Under the pieces are notes generated by a model. That model was not told the origin of the DNA, did not search any database, and was given only the letters and a program-made list of their open reading frames with translations. Of a stretch of 64,000 bases of DNA, positions 1-15,915 are shown one piece after another. The position numbers were made by a program, and so were the translations under genes. This DNA comes from Rhizophlyctis rosea. Its lineage: Eukaryota > Chytridiomycota > Chytridiomycetes > Rhizophlyctidales > Rhizophlyctidaceae. Position 1 is the stretch's first letter; each line of letters starts with the position of its first letter. The stretch covers positions 96,684-160,683 of the forward strand of contig JADGJC010000011.1 of NCBI GenBank assembly GCA_027596075.1. The letters are read 5' to 3'.

Positions 1-565
1 GAGCTTGGTACGTGTTGGTGGGGGGATGTTGGCCTTCACATCAAACAGCGCTTCTGTTGCGGCCTTCTCATCCATCCCTGCCTCTAATGCTCCAAAGTAT
101 CTGAATATTACACAAGGTAAGTTGACTGTTCTTCGCCAGCCGGCCAATCACCTTTCAACCAACCTTCCAACCACACTCTCAAAACTCGTCACAACTCTCT
201 TCCCCACCAAATCCTTCGCACTCTTGAATTCGCTGTCGATGGGTGCCTGCACGCACAGCGAGCACTTCCCAAAACCCAACTTCAAGATCTCTTCTACGTC
301 CGCGCCGTTCTCAGCAACCATATCTTGACCCGTAATCCCGATATCGACGTTACCCTCCCCTACGAATTTCGCAATGTCAGCAGCGGGCAAGAAGACGAGG
401 GCGATGGGTTGGTTGGTNNNNNNNNNNGGAAAGGGCGATGTCGAGGCGGTTGCGGCGGTGGAATTGAATGTCTGCGCCGGCGAGGAGTGCGACGCATTGT
501 TCGTGCAAGCGGCCCTTTTTGGGGACTGCAAAGAGGAGACGGTCTTGGAGATCAGCGAAATCCAT
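1..565 (-). CDS. HIS1: ATP phosphoribosyltransferase (histidine biosynthesis step 1), 3' part cut by window edge
   Basis: Catalyses the first step of histidine synthesis, joining ATP and PRPP. Exons: 565-164 (interrupted by the N gap 418-427) and 100-<1; intron 163-101 (63 bases, GT-AG). The product starts MDFADLQDRLLFAVPKKGRL, then shows RRNRLDIALS, ALVFLPAADIAKFVGEGNVD and GITGQD, the usual HisG-family start. Splicing at 164/100 restores the run SFESVVGRYFGALE, matching the position of a conserved F..YF segment in fungal HIS1. The start at 565 is the only sensible one since homology begins at once. The C-terminal regulatory domain lies beyond the window. The N gap shifts the apparent frame; joining the two sides directly gives a colinear protein. 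A TGACTC motif lies about 200 bases upstream. Confidence 0.95.
418..427. other. Assembly gap (10 Ns) inside HIS1
   Basis: Ten consecutive Ns. The flanks encode adjacent HIS1 residues (..DIALS on one side, TNQPIALVF on the other), and yeast-type HIS1 proteins have no extra residues here, so the gap is probably an arbitrary placeholder of true length zero or nearly so. Confidence 0.95.
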
Positions 566-1221
566 GACGGATGGAGGTATGAGTTGTTAGACCGAGGTAG
601 TAGGGGGGCAAGTGGTGTGCAGATCTACAGGATGCTAGTGTGTTATGGGAGTGGGGACGCCTCGAGAGCAGTGATAAAAATAGCAATTACGACGTCATGT
701 CAAGTGGGAAAGGTCGTGCAACTTGAGAGAGGACCAACGTGCTTGCGGCTTGGCGGCTGATGTGGCTGACTCCATCACACAGATGATCATTGGTCGCTTT
801 GATGGCACGTGGCATGCAAGTCTATTTTGAATTACGTAAGACGGCTTTGCTTGAATTAATTGTCGGGCCGTCCGGTCCGTTCGGCTAACATAAAAGGAGG
901 CTTTGCTCTCCTTTCTTGGTCACACGCGGGGTAACATCTGCAACATCCCGCTTATTCTTCTCTCCAGACCCCAAACTCTCCCCACGCGTCAAAACCTTGT
1001 TCCGATTGTTGTCAACTTTGGACTTGCTTTCGCTCAATAAAACTGTCATTGACGTCAAACCTCCTTCGGCTCCAGCAGCCAAAGCTCGTTTGTCCGTCGT
1101 TTCGGGGCTTCGTTTTGGCCAGTTTCATGGACGTTAGGAAGTTTCATCGCAAAACCAATCGCAACTACTGTGCAAAAGGAACTTATCGTACATTACAGAT
1201 ACTAGCAATACCTAACTCAAA
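566..1221. promoter_or_regulatory. Divergent intergenic region HIS1 / P450
   Basis: No gene seen. Shared upstream region of two divergent genes. It holds TGACTC (767-772), TTACGTAA (832-839), the CRE palindrome TGACGTCA (1050-1057) and an AT-rich CATAAAAGG (889-897). Transcript starts cannot be placed from sequence alone. Confidence 0.5.
767..772. promoter_or_regulatory. Gcn4/CPC1-like half site TGACTC upstream of HIS1
   Basis: TGACTC lies 202 bases upstream of the HIS1 start codon. This is the core bound by the Gcn4-type bZIP regulator of general amino-acid control in other fungi, of which HIS1 is a classic target. A six-base match is expected by chance every 2 kb or so on two strands, so this is only suggestive. 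The same intergenic region also holds the bZIP palindromes TTACGTAA (832-839) and TGACGTCA (1050-1057). Confidence 0.3.
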
Positions 1222-2961
1222 ATGGCCAATGCAACAATAGATGCCATTACCGCCGCGCTTCAACACCCCCTATCCTCTCCACCCATACGTACTATCCTCA
1301 ACCGTCTCCAAGATCCAACCGTCATTACATCCCTAACCGCCGTGTCCCTCTCCTACTTCATCTACACCAATTTCTTCAAAAACCCAAAAACGAACGCGAA
1401 AGAGTTCACAAAGGGATCCACTCCCATCCTCGGCGTCATCCCCTTATTTGCAAAGAACTCTGAGAAAATCTACAATGTGTTTGACGCTGTCTCTGAAGAG
1501 TGTGGACCGGTTGGCTTCATGCGCGTTCTCAACACGCAGATTTACATGATCTCGGATGGGGCGCTCGCGAAGGAGATGTTGACTTCGGTCTTTGACAGGT
1601 TAGCCTTTTCGTTGAATCTCATTCATTGTGAATGCCTCGGGGTGCATGCGCTTGTATATGGAACGTTCAAGATGGAAATGAATTTCACATTGTGCCCGGC
1701 AATGCGCCGCGTCTCAGCACCGCCTAATTCGGAGTTCTTCTCTTCATACAGATTCGAGCGAGCTTCCTCATTGAAGAAAGGTCTTGGTCGGTTGATTCAG
1801 AATCCGGACGTCATCATTATGGCGGATGACGACATTTGGCGGAAACACCGCAAAGTGTTGACAAGTTCCATGTCCACCTCCCATCTGCTCAAAAGCATTC
1901 CCCAAATCAATAGCACCTTGGATGATCTTGTGCTCATGTGGGAGAGGGGAAATGTTGGAAAGGACATAGTGGTAGATGTGCAGAAGGATATGTCCGGCGT
2001 TGCCCTTGAAGCGCTTTGCCGAGCCCTTCTCAATGTCAAATTTGACGTCTTCAACATCACAGGGGACGCGAAATACGGAAACGCTAGTCACCATGTCGAA
2101 GCGTTCGCACGTGGGATTGAGAAGCGTGTTGGGAAGTTGGAGATTCAGAAGGCATTCATGAAGGATGATTTCTCACCCAGCGTAAAGGCCCTCAAAGACT
2201 TGATGAAGGAGTTGATAGATGAAAAGAGGGCAGCTGTTGCCAAACGTGGCTCGGCAAAGGCAAACGACAGCGAAGTTGATGTCATCGAAACCCTAGTCAC
2301 CTACCCAGACGGCTTGAATGACAAAGACCTTATTGATGAACTCCTCATCTTCTTCATTGCCGGACACGAAACCTCCGCCAACACTATGGCTACAACCCTC
2401 AAACTCCTCGCCGAAAACCCGCCCTACCAACAAAGAGTCTATGATGAACTCGTCGAACACCTCGGTATCGACCCAACCACCAGACGCGCAAAATATCCCA
2501 CCACAAACGAAGAAATTTCCCGCCTGAAATTCCTTGACGCCTGCATCAAAGAAGCCCTCCGCCTCCACCCCGTCGCCGGCCAAGTCGCTCGCCGGACCCG
2601 CGTCCCCGTCACCCTCGGCAGCGGTGCAAACACGTACACCATCCCGGAAGGTTTTGATGTCATGGTCAATATTCGCCATATCCATCGCAGCCCTAAACAC
2701 TGGTCAGATCCCCTGGAATTCAAGCCCGAACGGTGGCTGGACCCCGAGACGAGCAAGAACCCGCATTACCTGCCTTTTGCGCATGGCCCGCAGTTGTGTT
2801 TGGGGATGCGATGGGCAAATATCGAAATGCGGTTGACGGTTGCCAGGGTTGTTGGGAGGTATGGATTGGAGATGGTGCCGGGGCAGGTGTTTGAGGAGAA
2901 GATGGTGATGACCATTGGGTTCAAGGACGGAATCAAAGTGAAGTTGACTCCCAGAGTTTGA
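1222..2961 (+). CDS. Cytochrome P450 monooxygenase, ER-anchored
   Basis: Haem-thiolate monooxygenase; substrate unknown. Exons 1222-1598 and 1752-2961 give 528 residues. A hydrophobic N-terminal segment (about residues 35-50) should anchor it in the ER. Visible P450 marks: WRKHRK (C-helix), the I-helix FIAGHETSAN, the K-helix EALR, FKPERW, and the haem loop FAHGPQLCLG with its cysteine ligand. In that loop the usual arginine two residues before the cysteine is glutamine. The 153-base intron is a multiple of three and has no stop, so an unspliced message would stay open with a 51-residue insert; the insert is unlike any P450 and interrupts the FDR-FERASS region, so I take it as an intron. Neighbours do not suggest a pathway. 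Confidence 0.93.
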   Translation: MANATIDAITAALQHPLSSPPIRTILNRLQDPTVITSLTAVSLSYFIYTNFFKNPKTNAKEFTKGSTPILGVIPLFAKNSEKIYNVFDAVSEECGPVGFMRVLNTQIYMISDGALAKEMLTSVFDRLAFSLNLIHCECLGVHALVYGTFKMEMNFTLCPAMRRVSAPPNSEFFSSYRFERASSLKKGLGRLIQNPDVIIMADDDIWRKHRKVLTSSMSTSHLLKSIPQINSTLDDLVLMWERGNVGKDIVVDVQKDMSGVALEALCRALLNVKFDVFNITGDAKYGNASHHVEAFARGIEKRVGKLEIQKAFMKDDFSPSVKALKDLMKELIDEKRAAVAKRGSAKANDSEVDVIETLVTYPDGLNDKDLIDELLIFFIAGHETSANTMATTLKLLAENPPYQQRVYDELVEHLGIDPTTRRAKYPTTNEEISRLKFLDACIKEALRLHPVAGQVARRTRVPVTLGSGANTYTIPEGFDVMVNIRHIHRSPKHWSDPLEFKPERWLDPETSKNPHYLPFAHGPQLCLGMRWANIEMRLTVARVVGRYGLEMVPGQVFEEKMVMTIGFKDGIKVKLTPRV

Positions 2962-3466
2962 TGATATAGATTTTTGGAGGGCATTAGGGAGATGAAGAGT
3001 TGCAAACCCCTAGCGAGCGTGATGTTGGGAAACTGGAGAGGTGAAGGTCACTTTCGCAGTTCCACCTCTTTTGTATGTGTGCGGGGGATGTGGTCCCGAT
3101 CATGTGATTCGATATATGTATGTATATGGCTGATGCACTTTGAGAGGTAAACACAATTTTTAGTGTGATAGTCGTAAAGTGCGAGTCCACGGAAGTGTTA
3201 TTACACACATTTACCAGGAGAAGGTTGGTTGAGAAAAAGCTGCAAATGGACCCTGATGACATGAAGTCTGCGCCACACCACCCCTTGCCATGCCCAGGCG
3301 CCGGCCCAAAAGACCTCTGCAATGCATCCTTCCCTTTTCATTTGTTTCCCACGCTTTCCACCACTCGATCAGCTCTGTTCACAGCAACAACACTGAAGGG
3401 CGCAAAAATCACCTTCTGGTACGAAACAATCACCTATCAACGAACAAGAAAACCTATCCAAAAAAG
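2962..3466 (+). other. Intergenic, P450 3' side to F-box promoter
   Basis: No gene or clear repeat seen in 505 bases. An open frame extends upstream from the next gene to 3290, but its codons do not look conserved and are more likely 5' UTR. Confidence 0.5.
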
Positions 3467-4759
3467 ATGCTAGCCGTCCAAACCCTAGCCGACATCCTCC
3501 TCGTCCTTTTCGCTCACCCGAACGTTTCCGTCGCCGACCTTCTGAAGTGCGAACGCATTTGCAAGCAGTGGTGCATCCTGATCCGGTCGAATCAGAATCA
3601 GATATGGAGGCAGAAACTTGTTGACGGGTTTCCGGAGGGGTGTGTTCCGGTTCGGTATGGGAACGAGGTTTGGCGGGATGTGACGACTTTGTGGTGGGCT
3701 TGGAGGCGGCCGTGGGCATCAGCAGACGGGACGGTGGTGGAAACGGACGTGGCGGTCGGAGAGGTTGGGGTCTCGGAGACGTTGAAGAGGAGGAGTGATG
3801 GGGTCATTAGAGATATGGTTGCTGTATACCAAATCTCCTTGGGCTCAACCACACAGGGGTTACGTCCAGACGGCCAAGTGATCATCGCACCTTCGCCACC
3901 CAAACATACGTACGTCGATATTGCGTTTACCGAAACCCAGTCCAACGCTCGTCCAATCACAAACATCGCAGGCCGTCCCGATATGGTACGGACCACCATC
4001 ATAGCAACCCTACCCGGCCATGATCCTGAGGGCGACATCGTTCTTGAAGATTGGGACACAGGCACCCTTATTGGGCAATTTCCTTCCGATCCTGCCATCG
4101 AAACGGTTTGCGGATCTCAAATCACACTTGCCGGCAATGGCATCCATATCGCATCAATCAAAGATACCTCCCCTTTCACGATTTCGAGTCAACACGTAAC
4201 GCATGCTATCAATGAAACCGTTCTGGCCTACCTAGCCACCGTCGAAAGCGCCCTGGGCCCCCGTCATGATCTCGTGTTGTTACGGCTGGCCGACAAATCA
4301 CGCATTGCGTCATTCGCATTTCCTGAAGAAGTCGTATATCATGACTTTTGGATCACCAGGTTCAATGTGTTCCTGCTATGTGAAACCGAATGCTTGGTGT
4401 TTGACCTGAAGCTGCATCTCCTTCACAAGCTTCCGGCCGACGTCAACTTCCAGGGTGAAGAGAGCTCAATATCTAGAGTATTCGACTGGGGGATTGTGTT
4501 GGATCCATATGTTAGTGGTGGTGTAGAAAATGTTCTGCTCGTGGCGGATCCAAAGGTTAGAAAGTACACGCGGGTTGTTGTCCCTTATAAGGGCTCTGTC
4601 TTAGAACGGGGGCAGCAGAATCCTCCCGCAAATCCTGGGTATTATTTTGCTACTATGGAATATCCTTTGAATGACGGTGGGAGCAGGACCGGTGCGGGAG
4701 GCGTTCTGCGGCATTATTGGCGAGAATTGAAGGTGCAGACGGAGGCTTTAGGCGAGTAG
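3467..4759 (+). CDS. F-box-like protein (predicted SCF substrate adaptor)
   Basis: Single exon, 430 residues. The first 50 residues resemble an F-box: LADILLVLFAHPN, then DLLKCERICKQW and WRQKLV, which follow the L..I...LF...DLL.CE.VCK.W pattern that binds Skp1 in SCF ubiquitin ligases. The remaining 370 residues hold no motif I recognise; hydrophobic strands such as TIIATLPGHDPEGDIVLEDW suggest a beta-rich, possibly propeller-like fold, but this is a guess. The ATG at 3467 was preferred to one at 3290 because the F-box begins at once after it. The next gene, convergent, is also F-box-like. Confidence 0.72.
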   Translation: MLAVQTLADILLVLFAHPNVSVADLLKCERICKQWCILIRSNQNQIWRQKLVDGFPEGCVPVRYGNEVWRDVTTLWWAWRRPWASADGTVVETDVAVGEVGVSETLKRRSDGVIRDMVAVYQISLGSTTQGLRPDGQVIIAPSPPKHTYVDIAFTETQSNARPITNIAGRPDMVRTTIIATLPGHDPEGDIVLEDWDTGTLIGQFPSDPAIETVCGSQITLAGNGIHIASIKDTSPFTISSQHVTHAINETVLAYLATVESALGPRHDLVLLRLADKSRIASFAFPEEVVYHDFWITRFNVFLLCETECLVFDLKLHLLHKLPADVNFQGEESSISRVFDWGIVLDPYVSGGVENVLLVADPKVRKYTRVVVPYKGSVLERGQQNPPANPGYYFATMEYPLNDGGSRTGAGGVLRHYWRELKVQTEALGE

Positions 4760-5275
4760 ATAGAATATAGGGATCTGCCAGAGATAGCAATGGATGTAAA
4801 GCTATTTGTACGGTTACCCCAGTTGCGTTGCATGATTCCTTAATACCAGTCGATTGTCGGATCTCACCTCTGGATACTTATGATCAACTGACAACCAGCA
4901 CGAGCATTGGATAAGCTTTAGTCGAAAATCATGTCCTTGTGGCGTAAACTTTGGACGTGAGCTGGCATGATTGCCTGCCGGCATAATTGCACAATTGCTT
5001 TCTCATACCACCGATGACGGTATGGGCATTCTACACGTATCTATATCCGCCAATTAGTCAAGCCTCACGAAGATAAATGTTGACCTGTCTTCAAATTCTT
5101 ATATTGTTGAACATAGGGGCTGCCATCTTATACTTTAAACACCCCCAGTGGTTCGGCTGATGTCTACCCAAAACTACAACTACGTTTTGCACCCATGAAG
5201 GTATCCATCCTACAACCGATCTGCGTGGCTTCCTCCCCATGCATGCATCCTCCCTGCCTCTCCACATCAGCTGCA
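4760..5275. other. Intergenic between convergent F-box genes
   Basis: About 515 bases shared by the 3' ends of two convergent genes. No gene, repeat or RNA recognised. Confidence 0.5.
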
Positions 5276-6628
5276 TCAGCCGTGCTTCCCTGGACCAACC
5301 TCGTCCATGATCCACTCTACAAGTCCAATCAACCGCTCCGGTGCAAAGCCTTCCCGTTTCCTGTACCTCTCCAAAAACTCAATGCATTCCTCATATTCAG
5401 GCCGCCACCCGATCCTCCCCTCCTTGATCCATCCTTCTAAACTAGCAAAATAATCTGGCTCGCACCTGGCATATCCCCCAGCTTGTACGAGGACTGTTGC
5501 TATTAGACTATATAACTCCCTGGTCTTTTCGCTTGACGTAGAGTATTTGACAAGAGCCCCAACTGCAACACCCCATCCTTCTATGTCTTTACCCCGCCGC
5601 ATTAGGCTACCGGCATCACGTCTCAACGTACTAGGTTCAACCTCTGCACCTTGAGCGATTAGCGACTCGATGTCTGATAGCAACATGGAGTTCCGAATGG
5701 CGTAGCGAAGGGTGTTATATTTAAGGTTATCGGTGAGGGTACATTGTGAATGGACGTGCGGGCAAATGATCATCAAGGATCCGAAGGAGGAGTTGAAGCA
5801 TGATGCCCGTTGGAAAGTGTTTTTTGCAAGCTTGTCGAACTTCAGTCGGTCACATATTGGAGCACGGTCATAGATAGTCTTCAGGAAAGGCACCAAGTGA
5901 GTGGCGGTGAGGAGGGTGACGAAATGTGGGAGGAGATCTGAAAGGTTGATGAAAGGCTCCACGCCGCGATGTTTCACCACAAATCGGAAGTCGTGGAGAT
6001 ATGCAATGCATGACTCTTTCTTGAGGTTGTCCGGATGCAATGCATGCTCTAAGTATACGCTTATTGGGAAGAGCTCCTCCTCCATCATCTGTTTGATGTC
6101 GCTGTCATGCTGCTGGCGTTTGGGGTACACATTATTGACGTAGTCGAACATCCATAGAAAGCGTTGCAGGCTAGGGGGCATTTGGGGTGGGAGCGCTCGT
6201 GGGTTGTAGCTGAAGTACCCTGCTTTGTGAGCATTGGGTAAAGATGGATACCACTCCGAGCGCTTGACGAGGATTCTTCCCAAAAGAGGAGGGAAGTTTG
6301 GTTCGAACTTTACAAGCGCCAGGAAGTGCTCGACGTAAAAGAAAGGCGGTTTGGGTCCTGCAAGTATTGCATCCACCACTGCACCATCGCTGTGAAGAGC
6401 CCAAAGTGGAAAGTGTGCAAGCGATGCTATTGCATGATAAGGAGGGGCTGAACGGAGCAGAAGGACGACGGTGGTCGGATTATGGAGTAGGCGGTAAAGG
6501 CGGCGGCAGGTGCGTTCCAGGTTGTAAATTGATGATAGGGGGACGTGTTGAGTGAGGTAAAGGAGCACATCATCGTCAACGGTGGTGAGCAGAGGCGGAG
6601 GTGTCTCCAGTTCAGCAGAGGTCGACAT
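5276..6628 (-). CDS. F-box-like protein of unknown target
   Basis: Single exon, 450 residues from the ATG at 6628. Residues 15-60 (LTTVDDDVLLYLTQHVPLSS, YNLERTCRRLYRLL) fit the F-box pattern: a short acidic lead, VLLYL, then an L.RTC+.LY helix. The rest is mostly helical, without ankyrin, LRR or WD signatures I can assign. An in-frame ATG at 6901 would add 91 residues of unconserved, cysteine- and serine-rich sequence; the region is more likely 5' UTR or promoter. Not obviously related in sequence to the convergent F-box-like gene downstream, apart from the F-box itself. Confidence 0.7.
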   Translation of the reverse strand: MSTSAELETPPPLLTTVDDDVLLYLTQHVPLSSIYNLERTCRRLYRLLHNPTTVVLLLRSAPPYHAIASLAHFPLWALHSDGAVVDAILAGPKPPFFYVEHFLALVKFEPNFPPLLGRILVKRSEWYPSLPNAHKAGYFSYNPRALPPQMPPSLQRFLWMFDYVNNVYPKRQQHDSDIKQMMEEELFPISVYLEHALHPDNLKKESCIAYLHDFRFVVKHRGVEPFINLSDLLPHFVTLLTATHLVPFLKTIYDRAPICDRLKFDKLAKNTFQRASCFNSSFGSLMIICPHVHSQCTLTDNLKYNTLRYAIRNSMLLSDIESLIAQGAEVEPSTLRRDAGSLMRRGKDIEGWGVAVGALVKYSTSSEKTRELYSLIATVLVQAGGYARCEPDYFASLEGWIKEGRIGWRPEYEECIEFLERYRKREGFAPERLIGLVEWIMDEVGPGKHG

Positions 6629-7039
6629 ATTCAATGATGATAGTCCAAAACACGACGGAGAAATTGTCTGTACGCAAGTGCTTCGTCCTTCTAGTAGTGC
6701 ACTGTAAGAGCCTCGTTGCATCGGCAATAAGGACTTGGACTTACCGCTGGCAACGTCGAAGTGGACTTTTGGCGAGTGTGAATGAGGAGCAGAGCAAGTT
6801 GAAGTTGTGTTTGAGCAGCAGTTAACTTTGGAAGGATATAAGATGGGCGCTTCAAGGCATCTCGCACATTTTACCCCAAAGGGCAGGGAAAGGCGCAGCA
6901 AAGATACGCAGCTTCATCTGCTTTCCGAAATCCTTTCTCTCCCTGCCCAACCAACAAGTTTCACCTCCACCAATTTTTCTCCCTTTCAAATTATCACCTC
7001 ACACCGAACACTTCAAGAACAAATTCAATAACCTCCAAA
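6629..7039. promoter_or_regulatory. Divergent promoter region, F-box gene / 2OG oxygenase
   Basis: About 410 bases between divergent start codons. Pyrimidine-rich tracts precede the + strand start. No specific sites assigned. Confidence 0.4.
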
Positions 7040-7885
7040 ATGTCAAAGGGCAAGAAAGGGCAAACCAAACAGGTCAAGCAACAGCAACCAGACACTTCCA
7101 CCACACAAACCGGAAAAGCCGCCGACAATTTACAAACAAACCGCCCACTCCGCACCACCCCACAAACATGGCCTCATATTACCGCAAAAGAACTCACCCT
7201 AACTGACCTCGACCCAACCGCATGGATATACACTATCGACTCTTTTCTCAGCCCAAAAGAATGCACCCTCCTCCTTGACACCTGGACCTCTCACCATGCT
7301 ATGACCACCCTTGCCGAACCCCGCACCCGCTCCACCGCAGAACGTTTCAACGACTATGTTCGAATCATCGATGAGTCGCTATCAGACCTGATATGGAATT
7401 CCACTGGCCTAAAAGAGCTGGTCACTACCCACCCCAATACATCAACGTACACGGTCGGCCGGCAAGAGTTGCACCCCGTCGGACTGAATACCACATGGTA
7501 TGGGCAAAAGAAGTAAACTCTTGCACTCTGAGGCTCACCCCGGTTTTATGAATCCAGGCGTCTATACCGCTACACAGAATCAAACCGTTTCGGCCCACAT
7601 TACGACCAAACAGCCAAAGACCCTTCATATCCAACCCGCTTGGGCGGCTTCACCCTTCTACTCTACCTCTCTGGTAGCACCCCGGAAAACCCTGACGCAC
7701 TTGTCGGTGGCGAAACAACATTTTACAAAGGGAAAGTGGGCAAGCTCACACAACCCATGGCAATTGCACCGGTTCTGGGAATGGCACTTCTACACGCACA
7801 AGGGGATCGATGTCTGATGCATGAGGGATCTACTGTGAAGAAGGGTATCAAGTGGTTGATGAGGTCCGATGTTATGTACGCATAG
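7040..7885 (+). CDS. 2-oxoglutarate/Fe(II) dioxygenase, prolyl-4-hydroxylase-like
   Basis: Exons 7040-7497 and 7558-7885 (intron 60 bases) give 261 residues. Splicing creates RLYRYTESNRFGPHYD, the double-stranded beta-helix start with the HxD iron ligands (H167, D169). The distal ligand is H241 in CLMHEG and the 2OG-binding basic residue is K251, followed by RSDVMY, a typical ending of this group. The N-terminal 40 residues are lysine- and glutamine-rich. There is no signal peptide, so a cytosolic or nuclear hydroxylase is likelier than an ER collagen type. The substrate cannot be read from the sequence. Confidence 0.88.
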
Positions 7886-8236
7886 ATAGGAAGCTAGAAC
7901 TCTGCTGCCAATAGGTAGTAAATGGTGCAACGCCAACTGTCTGCGACCCACTGCGCATTGCAAACGTATCTGTACAACATTGTATGTAGGCATGTAAATC
8001 CTGTAAATGACGTCAATAGACCAAAACGCATGTACTGAAGTGGTTGACTGTAAGTACAGGAAGGTGGAGCCCACATAGCAGAATGTTCCACATCACAATA
8101 AGCAAGACATATCCTCAAGAAGACTCCAATGATTTTGAATGTACCCTGAACATGAGTCAATAAGACTCTTCCAATCATATTACACGCGCCAACTTGTTAA
8201 CACCTTGAATCGCATGATACATAACTCCCTCCCCAA
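7886..8236. other. Intergenic between convergent genes
   Basis: About 350 bases holding the 3' ends of the 2OG oxygenase and PRP4 genes. Nothing else seen. Confidence 0.5.
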
Positions 8237-11579
<3,343 letters not shown>

Positions 11580-12362
11580 TTTTTGGATTGTCGGATATCA
11601 AACAGCAAGGGGTGGTAAAAATGACAGGTTTGGTGGATTATGTGTGAGATTGCAGAGCCCGGAAATAATAAAGTTTAGGCAGTGACGAAGAAACCTGCTG
11701 TTATGCTTCTCACTTCGAGGAAGCTCGCCGCACAGCCTCTGTTGTCAAGTTTCCTCAGGTCGAGTGCAGAAGAACAACTGGAAAATGACAAGCGATAAGT
11801 AAAAGTCCAAGGATCAGCCTGTCTCCGCACAAACTTTAGCGACAACCATACCTGCCTTCCACCGACGAAAATCAAACTAGTTTATGTGGTATGCTTGTCA
11901 GTATTAACAAGTCAGCACAGCAGATGGCACGATTGTGCACCTTTGCCTAGTTGGATAGGTGGAGTCGCCAATGGAGTTTGTCGGGGTGGGAGAATTGAGT
12001 TGGAGTTGGTGCTCGGGCTTCTGTTGTGAACTGCGCTTCGTCATTGTCTGGAAACAGCTGCTAAAACGCGATAATATCTGTTATCTACTGATTGATACCA
12101 TCAGTTTAGCCAGTCTTGTTTACGAGGTGGCGCAGTTGACCAATGCTCCCTCCATCAGTTCCGTCTGCCATGCCAGTCGCTCTTCCAGATTTCTGTTATT
12201 TTTCCCAGACGATTGTTTCCCAGAGTTTGTAAATATTTCGAGAGCATTAAGCTCAATAAGCGGGCGTCAATAGAAACTCCTCAGTATAGGAGGTAGCCCC
12301 CCGGAACAGAACCTACTGGTTGCGTGTATTTCAGAGATTCACATTCATCTTGTTCGCATTCC
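11580..12362. promoter_or_regulatory. Divergent intergenic region PRP4 / AFG2
   Basis: 783 bases between divergent start codons. Small open frames occur on both strands, but none shows recognisable protein sequence. No repeat seen. Confidence 0.45.
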
Positions 12363-15766
<3,404 letters not shown>

Positions 15767-15915
15767 GGCAGTGGCTGAAATGTGCGCCGATTGCAGAAAG
15801 GAATATACCATATGCTCCAGCTTGCTTGTGGGCAAGCTTAGGCACATACTCTCTGATAGCAATGATCATGGGGGATCGGAAGCGACCTGGAGAGGTTCGG
15901 CATATCCATAGCCAT

